Assembly: GCF_004923295.1 (NCBI RefSeq)
Contig: NZ_CP039635.1
Coordinates: 950,501 to 1,014,500 of the forward strand
Length of the DNA stretch: 64,000 nt
Direction of reading: 5' to 3'
Source of the DNA: Azospirillum sp. TSH100
GTDB taxonomy: Bacteria; Pseudomonadota; Alphaproteobacteria; Azospirillales; Azospirillaceae
The notes under the pieces: model-generated
What the model saw: only the letters and a program-made list of their open reading frames with translations
What the model was told of the DNA's origin: nothing
The model's database searches: none
Program-made: the position numbers and the translations under genes
In this document: one piece after another, positions 17,588 through 26,308 of the stretch
Position numbering within the stretch: the stretch's first letter is position 1
Layout of the letters: each line of letters starts with the position of its first letter

Positions 17588-17638
17588 GGCAAGGCCAGCG
17601 GGGCGCCCGCAGATGTCGGACGCCCCGCTGGCCTTGCC
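17588..17638 (-). terminator. Rho-independent-like terminator after the 17646 gene
   Basis: An 18-bp perfect stem (GGCAAGGCCAGCGGGGCG and its complement) with a 15-base loop lies just downstream of the minus-strand gene ending at 17646. There is only a short AAA after it on the minus strand. Confidence 0.65.
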
Positions 17639-17645
17639 GTTTCGG

Positions 17646-18128
17646 TTACTGTGCCTGGGCGCGGCAGGCTTCCAGGGCGGAAATCGCCTTGCGGGTGTCG
17701 TCGAGGTAATAGGTGTAGGCGTAATCGTCACTCTTGCCGTCGATTTCCATGTAAAGTTCACGGCCGTTCATCAAGGCGTCGACCACCTTGGAGGTTGCCG
17801 GGATGCCGACCACGGCCATCGTCTTGTCGATGGCGGCACCCGGAATCTTGTCGCTCCACTTCTTGTCGACCGACAGGGAGATGGTGAGGTCTTCCTTCTC
17901 CTTCAGCTTCCAGGCGGAATCGCCGAAAATCAGCACCATCGCCTGCCCCTTGTTCGTGTAGGCGAGGGCGATGGTGGCGGTATCCTTCGTTTCGGTCTTC
18001 CATTCCTGGCTGATGGCGCAGTCCTTGTCGATCTTGACGTCCCACACGCCGATCTTGGTCTGGGCCTGAGCCGCACCGACAGAGGCGAACGCCGCAATGC
18101 AGGCAGCCGCTGCAAAAATTCCGCGCAT
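17646..18128 (-). CDS. Small periplasmic protein, IalB-like fold (hypothetical)
   Basis: A 160-aa exported protein. The signal peptide is MRGIFAAAACIAAFASVGAAQA, cleaved before QTKIGVWDV. The start at 18128 is preferred because AGGGA lies 12 bases upstream; the ATG at 18140 would abut that sequence. The mature protein has one early Cys (KDCAIS), a central LTISLSVDKKW, then VVDALMNGRELYMEIDG and a final ALEAC. The same arrangement occurs in the protein at 33759, so the two share a domain that resembles invasion-associated locus B proteins. Function unknown; the likely site is the periplasm. Confidence 0.7.
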   Translation of the reverse strand: MRGIFAAAACIAAFASVGAAQAQTKIGVWDVKIDKDCAISQEWKTETKDTATIALAYTNKGQAMVLIFGDSAWKLKEKEDLTISLSVDKKWSDKIPGAAIDKTMAVVGIPATSKVVDALMNGRELYMEIDGKSDDYAYTYYLDDTRKAISALEACRAQAQ

Positions 18129-18229
18129 GTTTCGAACCATTCCCTGGGAAAATTATATGTACCACTATGGTAGGTATTACAATCGGGATAGGTCCAGGGC
18201 TTTTTCTGACTCTTCACGGTGAAAAGCAA

Positions 18230-18265
18230 TGGAACCATGAGCGGGGAGCTCCGCCCATGGTTCCA
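18230..18265 (-). terminator. Terminator hairpin after glutathione reductase
   Basis: TGGAACCATG and CATGGTTCCA pair around a GC-rich inner stem (GCGG/CCGC) with a single mismatch, directly downstream of the minus-strand gene ending at 18284. On the minus strand the hairpin is followed by TTGCTTTTC. Confidence 0.7.
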
Positions 18266-18283
18266 CGCGGTGCAACCACCCGT

Positions 18284-19651
18284 TCAGATCTTCTTTTCCG
18301 GCTCCGCCTTCTCGCGCATCAGGACGAATTCCTCCGCCGTGGAGGGATGCAGGGCGATGGTTCGGTCGAAATCGCGCTTGGTGGCGCCGCAGTTCAGCGC
18401 GATGGCCAGCGCCTGCATCATCTCCGGCGCGTCCATGCCCATCATGTGGCAGCCCAGCACGCGCTGGCTTTCGCCATCCACCACCAGCTTCATCAGCACC
18501 CGCTCGTCCCGACCGGACAAGGTGTGCTTCATCGGGCGGAAGCCCGCCTTGTAGATGTCGATCTGAGGGTATTTGGCGCGGGCCTGCATCTCGGTCAGGC
18601 CGACGGTGCCAAGCGGCGGCAGCGAGAACACGGCGGTCGGCACGTTGTCGTAACCGATGCGCATCGGGTTGTCGTTGAACAGCGTCTCGGCCAGTGCCCG
18701 ACCCTCGGCGATGGCGATCGGGGTCAGCGCCATGCGGTCGGTCACATCGCCGATGGCATAGATGTTGTCGATGGCGGTGCGCGACCATTCGTCGACCGGA
18801 ACCGCGCCGGCCTCGTTCGGCGTGATGCCGACCTCCTCCAGGCCCAGATTCTTCGTGTTCGGGCGGCGGCCGGTGGCGGCCATCACCAAGCCGGCCGAAT
18901 GCTCGCGGCCCATATGGTCGGTCAGGGTATAGCCGCCGGGACCCTTTTCCAGCTTCGCCGGCTTGCAGCGCGAGATGATGTTGACGCCGCGCTTGCGCAT
19001 TTCCTGTGCCAGGGCGACGCGGATGTCGTCGTCGAAGCCGTTCAGCAGATCGTCGCCGCGGATCATCAGCGTCACTTCGGCACCCAGGCCGCGGAAGATG
19101 CTGGCGAACTCCACCGCGATGTAGCCGCCGCCGATGATCAGGACGGAGTGGGGCAGCTTTTCCAGATGCAGCGCCTCGTTGGAGGTCACGGCATGCTCGA
19201 TCCCTTCGACCGGCGGCAGCGACGGCCAGCCGCCGGTGGCGATCAGGATGTTGCGGGCGGTGTAGCGTTTGCCGTCGACCTCCACCGTGTGGCGGTCGAC
19301 GATCCGGCCGAACCCCTCATACAGGGTGACGCCGGAATTCTTCAGCATGTTGATGTAGATGCCGTTCAGCCGGTCGATCTCGCGATCCTTGCGCGCGATC
19401 AGCGTCTCCCAGTCGAAGGACGCCATCGGCGCGCTCCAGCCATAGCCGGCGGAATCCTCGAAGCCATCGCGGAACTGTGCGGCGTAGACCAGCAGTTTCT
19501 TCGGCACGCAGCCGCGGATCACGCAGGTGCCGCCGACGCGGCTGCCCTCGCAGATCGCCACCTTGGCGCCATAGGACGCCGCGCGCCGGCTGGCGGCGAC
19601 ACCGCCTGACCCCGCCCCGATGGTGAAGAGGTCGAAATCGAACTCGGCCAC
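18284..19651 (-). CDS. gor: Glutathione-disulfide reductase (plant type)
   Basis: NADPH-dependent flavoprotein that reduces glutathione disulfide, 455 aa. The GTG at 19651 has GGAAGGAG six bases upstream and puts the FAD motif (FDLFTIGAGSGGVAASRRAA) at the N-terminus. The redox pair is C43 and C48 (GGTCVIRGCVPKK). The NADPH site is IGGGYIAVEFASIF near residue 172, the second FAD motif IYAIGDVTDRMALTPIA near 300, and the C-terminal active-site His is in LHPSTAEEF. GGGYIAVEF and the MIRGDDLLNGFD stretch are typical of the plant/alphaproteobacterial subgroup. Confidence 0.94.
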   Translation of the reverse strand: MAEFDFDLFTIGAGSGGVAASRRAASYGAKVAICEGSRVGGTCVIRGCVPKKLLVYAAQFRDGFEDSAGYGWSAPMASFDWETLIARKDREIDRLNGIYINMLKNSGVTLYEGFGRIVDRHTVEVDGKRYTARNILIATGGWPSLPPVEGIEHAVTSNEALHLEKLPHSVLIIGGGYIAVEFASIFRGLGAEVTLMIRGDDLLNGFDDDIRVALAQEMRKRGVNIISRCKPAKLEKGPGGYTLTDHMGREHSAGLVMAATGRRPNTKNLGLEEVGITPNEAGAVPVDEWSRTAIDNIYAIGDVTDRMALTPIAIAEGRALAETLFNDNPMRIGYDNVPTAVFSLPPLGTVGLTEMQARAKYPQIDIYKAGFRPMKHTLSGRDERVLMKLVVDGESQRVLGCHMMGMDAPEMMQALAIALNCGATKRDFDRTIALHPSTAEEFVLMREKAEPEKKI

Positions 19652-19755
19652 GGCCGTCTCCTTCCGCAACTGGACCCATATCCCACGAATGGTTCCCACG
19701 AGCTATCGTGGTCCGGCAGGATATGGGGTGGCAAGGTCCGTTGGGAAGCGCGCCC

Positions 19756-20265
19756 TCAGCGCAGCAGCATGTCCTGGATCAGCACTTGTCGAAGCTTCAG
19801 TGGCCGCATGGTCTTGTTGGCAAGATAGCGCAGCGCGTCCTTGACGTAGACCTGTCCGTCGGCACCGCGCAGTTCAGCCGGGTCGACCTCCAGCAGGCGT
19901 CGGCCAATGGCGTCTGCGATGCGCGGCAGGTGCGGCGTGACCGCCTCCATCGGGGTTGCCGGATCGAACTCCAAGACGGCGCGCAGCCGCAGTTCCTGCA
20001 GGCGGCGGCCGTCGTTCAGCGTGACGGTCAGGGTGGGCAAGGCGGCATAAACGGCCTGCGACGCCTCGATCCGTGCGGGAGGATGGGCGCCCTGGGCGGG
20101 CATCGGACGCAGCAGCAGCGCACCACCGGCTCCGGCACCGGCAAAGGCCAGCATCAATCCCAGCAACGCCAGAATGATGCGGTTTCCGGTTCCCTCGAAC
20201 GAGGGCAGGGTGCCCTGAATGGGTTCGGCGAACTCCGCTTCGGCGGACATCGCTGCCTTGGTCAT
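19756..20265 (-). CDS. FliL-like flagellar basal-body-associated protein
   Basis: A 169-aa single-pass protein. One membrane helix (RIILALLGLMLAFAGAGAGGALLL) at about residues 28-51 is followed by a periplasmic domain with LPTLTVTLNDGR, LRLRAVLEF and the FliL-like end LRQVLIQDMLLR. FliL sits around the flagellar stator. No other flagellar gene is present in the window, so this is either a stray FliL paralogue or a related stator-associated protein. Identification rests on layout and the C-terminal motif. Confidence 0.65.
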   Translation of the reverse strand: MTKAAMSAEAEFAEPIQGTLPSFEGTGNRIILALLGLMLAFAGAGAGGALLLRPMPAQGAHPPARIEASQAVYAALPTLTVTLNDGRRLQELRLRAVLEFDPATPMEAVTPHLPRIADAIGRRLLEVDPAELRGADGQVYVKDALRYLANKTMRPLKLRQVLIQDMLLR

Positions 20266-20671
20266 TCCGCCCTGCCTGATTGTTGCCGATGAGATGCTGT
20301 TGTTACTCTAAAAGCGCGGAAGTGGTAGGTCAAATAAAGGTATTTTATCTGGTTTTTGCTTGGATTGCCGGGGAGAGCGTGGTGTTGAACTTTGGGGCTA
20401 TGAAGTATTTTTTACCGGTATTTGATCTACTCGACGGATGCGGCCGCCCGCTTTTCCGCATGAAAAATGCAACCCAGCCATCCGCCGCCGGTTGACAGAG
20501 TGGGAAGCCTCTTCCCCCGCCCGCCCGGGGCGTATAATGCTGGGATTCCAACACAACCGGCCGGCTGCCCAGTCCGGGGGCCGGACCATCGACGACGAAG
20601 CACTGAAACGTCCTGCGCACACATAGGCGCGGATACGTGCAGACACGGGGCGAAAGGCGAGGGTGACGGGT
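20266..20671. promoter_or_regulatory. AT-richer intergenic region with a perfect -10 box before the NAPRT gene
   Basis: This 406-base stretch holds no credible gene. The left half (about 20290-20430) is markedly AT-richer than the window. A perfect TATAAT occurs at about 20533-20538. A TTGACA at about 20492-20497 is 35 bases away, too far to be its partner, so the -35 is weak or absent. Transcription from here would give a leader of about 130 bases before the ATG at 20672. The left part must also carry the promoter of the divergent FliL-like gene. Confidence 0.45.
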
Positions 20672-21865
20672 ATGAGCGACACCGATAACCGATCAGCTGG
20701 CAATCAATCAGCTGGCAGCCGGAAAGCCGGAAATGGGCCGACGGCTCTTCTCCCGCCCTCCGCCGCGGTTCCCGACTGGACGGACACCTATTTCCGCCGC
20801 ACCAAGGAAGCGGTGGGCAAGTTCGGCGACAAGACCGTCACCTACGCCATCTTCATGCGGCGCCCGGTGGTCTGCGCCCCGCGTCTGGCGGTGGAATGGC
20901 TGGAGTCGGTGGCGCGCGAGCGCAACACGACCTTCCAGATCGAGCTGAACTATCCCGAGGGCAAATGGGTCGGCGCCGGCGAGCCGATCATGTACATCAC
21001 CGGCTCCTTCTACCATCTGGTCGATTGCGAGACGATCCTGCTGCAGAAGCTGGGGCCGGCCAGCGTCGCCGCCTACAACGCCTTCACCATGTGCGCCGAC
21101 CTGCCGAAGGTCGCATTCCTCGCCATGGATGCCCGCCACTGTGCGGGGACGGAAATGGCGGAGATGATGGCCTATGCCGCCTCCGTCGGCTCCGACCGGG
21201 CCAAGCGCAAGGTCGGCGCCAAGGGCTTCGTCGGCAACGCCACCGACGCCACCGCCCCCTATTTCGGGCAGGAGCGCGGCATGGGCACCATGCCGCACGC
21301 CCTGATCGGCTATGCCGGCTCGACCGTGCGCGCGGCGGAGATGTTCCACGAGACCTTCCCCGACCTGCCGCTGACCGTATTGGTCGATTATTTCGGCCGC
21401 GAGATCACGGATGGGCTGGAGGTCTGCCGCCGCTTCCCGCAGCTGGCCGCCCAGGGCAAGCTCTCGTTGCGGCTCGATACCCCCGGCGGCCGTTTCGTCG
21501 AGGGACTGGACCCGCCCGGCTCCTACGCTGTGCTGGAACGCCATGCGCCGCACGCCATCCGCGGCTATCGCGACGAGACGCAGCTGCGCTATCTGATCGG
21601 CACCGGCGTGTCGGCCGCCGCGATCCATTACGTCCGCGAACGGCTGGACGAGGCCGGTTTCCCGGCGGTGAAGATCGTCGCCAGCAGCGGCTTCGGCCCG
21701 GCCAAATGCCGCCTGATGGCGGAGGCCAACGCCCCGGTGGACGTCATCGGCACCGGCAGCTACCTGCCCGAGCGCTGGACCGAAACCTACGCGACCGCCG
21801 ACATCATCGAGTATGACGGCGAACGCCGCGTGAAGGTCGGCCGCGAGTTCCTGTTCCGGCGGTAA
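20672..21865 (+). CDS. Nicotinate phosphoribosyltransferase family protein
   Basis: 397-aa member of the NAPRTase family, which joins nicotinate to phosphoribosyl pyrophosphate in NAD salvage. Recognisable parts are the N-terminal TDTYFRRTKEAV, FYHLVDCETILLQKLG, FVGNATDATAPYFGQERGMGTMPHAL, and the phosphate-site region ASSGFGPAKCRLM followed by DVIGTGSYLPE. The ATG at 20672 has AGGG eight bases upstream; a GTG at 20663 is less well placed. The N-terminus carries two AGNQSAGS-like repeats. It converges with deoA across a terminator. It fits the nucleoside/nucleobase salvage theme of the neighbourhood. Confidence 0.82.
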   Translation: MSDTDNRSAGNQSAGSRKAGNGPTALLPPSAAVPDWTDTYFRRTKEAVGKFGDKTVTYAIFMRRPVVCAPRLAVEWLESVARERNTTFQIELNYPEGKWVGAGEPIMYITGSFYHLVDCETILLQKLGPASVAAYNAFTMCADLPKVAFLAMDARHCAGTEMAEMMAYAASVGSDRAKRKVGAKGFVGNATDATAPYFGQERGMGTMPHALIGYAGSTVRAAEMFHETFPDLPLTVLVDYFGREITDGLEVCRRFPQLAAQGKLSLRLDTPGGRFVEGLDPPGSYAVLERHAPHAIRGYRDETQLRYLIGTGVSAAAIHYVRERLDEAGFPAVKIVASSGFGPAKCRLMAEANAPVDVIGTGSYLPERWTETYATADIIEYDGERRVKVGREFLFRR

Positions 21866-21871
21866 GCCGCG

Positions 21872-21906
21872 GTCGCTCCCTCTCCCACCTTGGGAGAGGG
21901 AGCGAC
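21872..21906. terminator. Bidirectional terminator hairpin between convergent genes
   Basis: A perfect 16-bp stem (GTCGCTCCCTCTCCCA and its complement) with a three-base loop fills the gap between the NAPRT and deoA stops. The CCCTCTCCC core resembles the repeat units at 10968-11106, so it may be a member of the same repeat family used as a terminator. Confidence 0.8.
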
Positions 21907-21910
21907 AGGC

Positions 21911-23230
21911 TCACCCCAAACGCTTGGCGATCAGCGGCCCGCGCACCGGTGCCGTGTCCGTCACCCTGACCGACGCGCGCAGGCGGCGTTCCGCCTCGTC
22001 GGCCTGTGCCTCGGTGCGGGCGTGCAGGATCGCCAGCGGGCGCTCGTCCGGCCCCACCGCGTCGCCCAGCCCGGCCACCTCGTCGAAGCCGACGGCGAAG
22101 TCGATGGCGTCGGTCGTCCTGGTCCGCCCGCCGCCCAGCGCCACCACCGCCATGCCGACCCCACGGGTGTCGATGGTTCCGACGAGGCCGGCCCGCTCGG
22201 CGAAGACCGGGCGAACGATGGGCGCGCTCTCCAGATGGCGGTCCGGCTGTTCCAGCAGGTCGGCTGGCCCGCCGAGCGCTTCCACCATGCGGGCGAAGCG
22301 CTCCGCCGCCGCGCCGCTGGCGATCGAGCGGTCGGCCATGGCCCGCCCGGCCGCGGCATCCGGCGCCAGTCCGGCCAGCGCCAACAGTTCCGCCGCCAGC
22401 GCCGCCGTCACCTCATAGAGCCGCGGTTCGGCCGGCTCACCGCGCAGGATGGCGAGGCATTCGCGCATCTCCAGCGCGTTGCCGGCGCTGCGGCCCAGCA
22501 CCTCGTTCATGTCGGTGAGCAGGGCGACTGCCGGCAGGCCGGCGCCCTTCGACACGGTGACGATGCTGTCGGCCAGCGCCTCCGCGTCCTCAAAGCGCTG
22601 CATGAAGGCGCCGCTGCCGAACTTTACATCCATCACCAGCGCATCCAGCCCGGCGGCGAGCTTCTTCGACAGGATCGACGCAGTGATGAGGTCGAGCGAC
22701 TCCACCGTCGCCGTCACGTCGCGGATGGCGTAGAGCCGCTTGTCGGCCGGAGCGATGTCGTCGGTGGCGCCGATCACTGCGCAGCCGACCTCCTTCACCA
22801 CCCGGCGCAGCAACTCATTGTCGGGTTTGGCGCGATAGCCGGGGATGCTCTCGAACTTGTCGAGCGTGCCGCCGGTGTGACCGAGGCCGCGGCCGGACAC
22901 CATCGGCACGAAACCGCCGCAGGCGGCCAGCATCGGCGCCAGGATCAGGCTGACCTTGTCGCCGACGCCGCCGGTGGAATGCTTGTCGATCACCGGACCG
23001 GGCAGGTCCAGCGACCGCCACTCCATCACCGTGCCCGAATCGCGCATGGCGCGGGTCAGCGCCACCCGCTCGTCCAGGCTCATGCCCCGGAAGAAGACGG
23101 CCATGGCAAAGGCCGACGCCTGGGACTCCGACACCCGGCCATCGGTGATGCCACGGACGAAGTCCTGGATGGTGGCGGCGTCAAGCGGCTGGCCGTCGCG
23201 CTTGGCGCGGACGATTTCCTGCGGAAGCAT
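21911..23230 (-). CDS. deoA: Thymidine phosphorylase
   Basis: Pyrimidine nucleoside phosphorylase, 439 aa, releasing thymine or uracil and (deoxy)ribose 1-phosphate. Typical segments are LPQEIVRAKRDGQPLD at the N-terminus, VDKHSTGGVGDKVS-like DKHSTGGVGDKVSLILAPM near residue 83 (phosphate site), and MVSGRGLGHTGGTLDKFESIPG. It is the last gene of the nucleoside salvage operon, three bases after deoC. Products feed into DeoC via phosphopentomutase, which is not in the window. Confidence 0.95.
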   Translation of the reverse strand: MLPQEIVRAKRDGQPLDAATIQDFVRGITDGRVSESQASAFAMAVFFRGMSLDERVALTRAMRDSGTVMEWRSLDLPGPVIDKHSTGGVGDKVSLILAPMLAACGGFVPMVSGRGLGHTGGTLDKFESIPGYRAKPDNELLRRVVKEVGCAVIGATDDIAPADKRLYAIRDVTATVESLDLITASILSKKLAAGLDALVMDVKFGSGAFMQRFEDAEALADSIVTVSKGAGLPAVALLTDMNEVLGRSAGNALEMRECLAILRGEPAEPRLYEVTAALAAELLALAGLAPDAAAGRAMADRSIASGAAAERFARMVEALGGPADLLEQPDRHLESAPIVRPVFAERAGLVGTIDTRGVGMAVVALGGGRTRTTDAIDFAVGFDEVAGLGDAVGPDERPLAILHARTEAQADEAERRLRASVRVTDTAPVRGPLIAKRLG

Positions 23231-23233
23231 GGT

Positions 23234-24061
23234 TCAGTACCCTCCCGCCGGAGCCGGTTCACGTTCGCCTTCCTGCTCTCCATGCCCGGCTGCCGCCAGC
23301 AGCGAATCGAGCAGGCTGGAGGCACCGAACCGGAAAGTGTTCGGCGTCGCCCAGCCATCGCCCAGGATGCGGTCGGCCAGCGCCAGATAGCGTGCCGCCT
23401 CGGCCGTGTCGCGGATGCCGCCGGACGCCTTGAAGCCGACCTGCTTGCCCGATTCATAGATGCTGTCCAGCATCACCGCCGCCGCCGGCAGGGTGGCAGC
23501 CGGCTGGGTCTTGCCGGTGGAGGTCTTCAGGAAATCGGCGCCGGCGGCGATGGCGTCGCGCGCCGCCCAGGCCAGCAGGTCGGCGTCGGGGAAGGCCCCC
23601 GATTCCAGGATCACCTTCATCAGGGCCTTGTCGCCGCAGGCCTCGCGGCAGGCTTTCACCACATTGATCGGCTGGGTGCGGGCGCCGTCGATGAAGGCCT
23701 TATAAGGCAACACCACGTCAATCTCGTCCGCGCCATCGGCGATGGCGCGCCGCGTCTCGGCAGCCACGGCCGCGGCGTCGGCCTCGCCGGTCGGGAAATT
23801 GACCACGGTGGCAATCTTGACGGGCGTGCCGTCGAGTGCCTTGCGCGCGGTGGGGACGAAGCGTGCCCAGACACAGACGGCGGCGACCGGCCCCACGGGC
23901 GTGACGGCGCGGGCGCAGAGGTCCTGCACCACCCGGTCGCTGTCATCGCCGTTAAGGCTGGTGAGGTCGAGCATGCCCACGGCCCGGCGCGCCAGATCGG
24001 CGTTGGACGGGGCGTTGGCGCTGGCGTCGAGCGCGCTTTGCAGGTCGGCAGACAGTTTCAT
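23234..24061 (-). CDS. deoC: Deoxyribose-phosphate aldolase
   Basis: Class I aldolase, 275 aa, cleaving 2-deoxyribose 5-phosphate to acetaldehyde and glyceraldehyde 3-phosphate. The beta-strands EIDVVLPYKAFIDG, KVILESGAF and the Schiff-base Lys in ADFLKTSTGK (about residue 183) are present, as is the second Lys in VGFKASGGIRD. The ATG overlaps the punA stop (ATGA). This is typical of the long DeoC subgroup. It completes degradation of the sugar released by the two phosphorylases of the operon. Confidence 0.95.
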   Translation of the reverse strand: MKLSADLQSALDASANAPSNADLARRAVGMLDLTSLNGDDSDRVVQDLCARAVTPVGPVAAVCVWARFVPTARKALDGTPVKIATVVNFPTGEADAAAVAAETRRAIADGADEIDVVLPYKAFIDGARTQPINVVKACREACGDKALMKVILESGAFPDADLLAWAARDAIAAGADFLKTSTGKTQPAATLPAAAVMLDSIYESGKQVGFKASGGIRDTAEAARYLALADRILGDGWATPNTFRFGASSLLDSLLAAAGHGEQEGEREPAPAGGY

Positions 24062-24891
24062 GACCGGGACCCGTCCTTCTCATGCAGGCGTTCGAGGAAG
24101 CCGACCAGCAGGCGCTCCAGGTCGGCGGCTGCCGCCGAGGCGGCGGTCAGGGTCTGATGATGGTCAACCGGCCCATCGCCGAGCCCGACGCCCAGATTGG
24201 TGACGACGGCGCAGCCGACGACCCGCAGGCCGCAATGACGTGCGATGATGCATTCCGGTACGGTGGACATGCCGACCGCGTCGGCGCCCAGCATCTTCAT
24301 CATCCGCACCTCGGCCGGCGTCTCGAAGGACGGACCGGGATAGGCTGCGTAAACGCCTTCCGACAGATCGATCGACAGGCCGGCGGCGACATCCTTCAGC
24401 AGGGTGCGCAGTTCCGGATCCCAGGCGTCGGTCATGCTGGGGAAACGCTCGCCGAAGACCTCGTCGTTCGGGCCGGTCAGCGGGTTGGCGCCCAGCAGGT
24501 TCAGATGGTCGCTGATCGCCATCAGCCGGCCGGGGCCGACCTCCAGCCGGAGCGAGCCGACGGCGGCGGTCAGCACCAGCGTGTCGCAACCGGCCAGCTT
24601 CAGCGCCCGCACCGCGGTCTTCAGCGCATCGAAGCCGTTGCCCTCATAGGCATGGACGCGGCCCTGCATGCAGGCGACCTCGACGCCGCCGAGTTGTCCC
24701 ACCATCAGTCGTCCGGCATGGCCGGAGACGCTGGGGATGGGGAAGCCGGCGATGTCGGTGTAGGGGATGGCGACCGCATCGCCGATGCGGTCGGCGATGC
24801 CGCCCAGGCCGGAGCCCAGCACGATCCCGACCCGCGGCCGATGGCCGGGGGCATGGTGAAGGATGTCCGCGGCGGCGCGGGCTGCGGTCAT
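24058..24891 (-). CDS. punA: Purine-nucleoside phosphorylase
   Basis: Trimeric-type purine nucleoside phosphorylase, 277 aa. Phosphate-binding GIVLGSGLGG near residue 22 and the His in VSGHAGRL, the LVLTAAVGSL strand, and the purine-site segment YAAYPGPSFETPAEVRMMKMLGADAVGMSTVPE near 190 identify it. GGAG stands nine bases before the ATG. In the typical family motif TNAAGG the stretch here reads LTAAVGSL, a mild difference. It sits between cdd and deoC in the operon. Confidence 0.93.
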   Translation of the reverse strand: MTAARAAADILHHAPGHRPRVGIVLGSGLGGIADRIGDAVAIPYTDIAGFPIPSVSGHAGRLMVGQLGGVEVACMQGRVHAYEGNGFDALKTAVRALKLAGCDTLVLTAAVGSLRLEVGPGRLMAISDHLNLLGANPLTGPNDEVFGERFPSMTDAWDPELRTLLKDVAAGLSIDLSEGVYAAYPGPSFETPAEVRMMKMLGADAVGMSTVPECIIARHCGLRVVGCAVVTNLGVGLGDGPVDHHQTLTAASAAAADLERLLVGFLERLHEKDGSRS

Positions 24892-24906
24892 GTCGGGAAA
24901 CTCCGC

Positions 24907-25326
24907 TCAGAAGGCTAAATTGGTGGGGCCGAAGGATTCGGGCAACAGGGCTTCCAGTGAGAACGTCCGGCGCAGGCCGGCCGGGTCGCAGATGTGGATC
25001 GGCGTTTCCGGTGTCGCGAACTCGCGGATGCGCTGGCGGCAGCCGCCGCACGGTGTGCAGATCTCCTCCGCCCCGGCGTCGCCGCCCATCACGACGATGG
25101 CGCGGATGCGGCGGTCGCCGGCGGTGACCATGGCGCCGATGGCGCTCGATTCCGCGCATTGCCCCTGCGGATAGGCCGCGTTCTCCACATTGCAGCCGGC
25201 GAAGACGCGGCCCGAGTCGCCTAGGATGGCCGCGCCCACCTTGAATTTGGAATAGGGAGCGTGGGCGTTCTCGCGCGCGGCGCGGGCCGCTTCGATCAGC
25301 CGCGACAGCTCTGCCGGCTCGGCCAT
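24907..25326 (-). CDS. cdd: Cytidine deaminase
   Basis: Homotetrameric-type zinc cytidine deaminase, 139 aa, converting (deoxy)cytidine to (deoxy)uridine. The zinc ligands and catalytic Glu are NVENAAYPQGQCAES (C and E) and the PCGGCRQ pair of Cys. The ATG at 25326 is preferred over one at 25347 because AAGGAG lies about ten bases upstream. It follows the permease stop by four bases, so import and deamination are co-expressed. Confidence 0.94.
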   Translation of the reverse strand: MAEPAELSRLIEAARAARENAHAPYSKFKVGAAILGDSGRVFAGCNVENAAYPQGQCAESSAIGAMVTAGDRRIRAIVVMGGDAGAEEICTPCGGCRQRIREFATPETPIHICDPAGLRRTFSLEALLPESFGPTNLAF

Positions 25327-25330
25327 GGGC

Positions 25331-26305
25331 TCAGCGCTCCTTGACATAGGGGATGCCGCTCGCCTTCGGGGCGATGGCCTTGCCGACGAAGCCGGCCAGC
25401 AGCAGGACGGTCAGCACATAGGGCAGCATCTGGATGAACTGCACCGGGATGACGCCGATGCCCGGCAGGACCACGCCCTGGAGGCGGACCTGCACCGCGT
25501 CGGTGAAGGCGAACAGCAGGCAGGCGAACAGGGTCGGACCCGGCCGCCATTTGCCGAAGATCAGCGCCGCCAGCGCCAGATAGCCCTTGCCGGCGGTCAT
25601 GTCGCGGACGAAACCGGCGCCATGGCCGGTGGACAGGTAGGATCCTGCCATGCCGGTCAGCACGCCGGTGACCAGCAGCGCCTGATACCGCAGCCTCGCC
25701 ACCGAAAGGCCGGCGGTGTCGACCGCCGCCGGATTCTCGCCCACCGCGCGCAGCCGCAGGCCGAAGCGGGTGCGGTAGAGCACCCACTGGGTGGCGATCA
25801 CCAGCACCAGCGTCACCCAGATCAGCACATTGTTGCCGTTGAACAGCTCGCGATAGACCGGCCCCAGGAACGGGACGCCGGACAGCGCCTCGACCCCCGG
25901 CAGCTCCACCGCGGGGAGACGTGCCTGGTTGGGCAGCAGCGGGGTCTGGCCGCCCTGCTGGAACCAGGCATAGGCCAAGGTCGGGGCCAGCCCGGCGACC
26001 AGGATGTTGATCGCCATCCCCGACACCACCTGATTGCCGTTGTGGGTGATGCAGGCGAAGCCATGGACCATCGCCAGCGCCATGCCGGCGGCGATGCCGG
26101 CCAGCAGCCCGAGCCAGGGGTTCAGCGTGGTGGAGGCGACGGCGGCGGAGAAGAAGGCGCCGGCCAGCATCTTGCCTTCCAGCCCGATGTCGACCACGCC
26201 GGCCCGCTCGCAATACATGCCGGCGAAGGCGGCCAGCACCAGCGGCGTCGCCACCCGGATGGTGGCGCCCAGCAGCTGCAAGGCCAGAAGCAGCGCGTCT
26301 TCCAT
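25331..26305 (-). CDS. Nucleoside ABC transporter permease (YufQ type), second system
   Basis: 324-aa permease with about ten membrane segments. The family stretch GMYCERAGVVDIGLEGKMLAGAF lies near residue 30 and VGENPAAVDTAGLSVARLRYQAL near 188. It corresponds to the protein at 365-1288. It is second gene of the salvage operon, three bases after its partner permease. No ATPase or BMP gene accompanies the pair in this operon, so the energy and binding subunits must be encoded elsewhere, possibly at 2334-4975. Confidence 0.88.
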   Translation of the reverse strand: MEDALLLALQLLGATIRVATPLVLAAFAGMYCERAGVVDIGLEGKMLAGAFFSAAVASTTLNPWLGLLAGIAAGMALAMVHGFACITHNGNQVVSGMAINILVAGLAPTLAYAWFQQGGQTPLLPNQARLPAVELPGVEALSGVPFLGPVYRELFNGNNVLIWVTLVLVIATQWVLYRTRFGLRLRAVGENPAAVDTAGLSVARLRYQALLVTGVLTGMAGSYLSTGHGAGFVRDMTAGKGYLALAALIFGKWRPGPTLFACLLFAFTDAVQVRLQGVVLPGIGVIPVQFIQMLPYVLTVLLLAGFVGKAIAPKASGIPYVKER

Positions 26306-26308
26306 CGC

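Noticed and set aside
20492-20538. TTGACA and TATAAT as one sigma-70 promoter
   Set aside because: The boxes are 35 bases apart, about twice the workable spacing. Only the -10 is kept as a hint.
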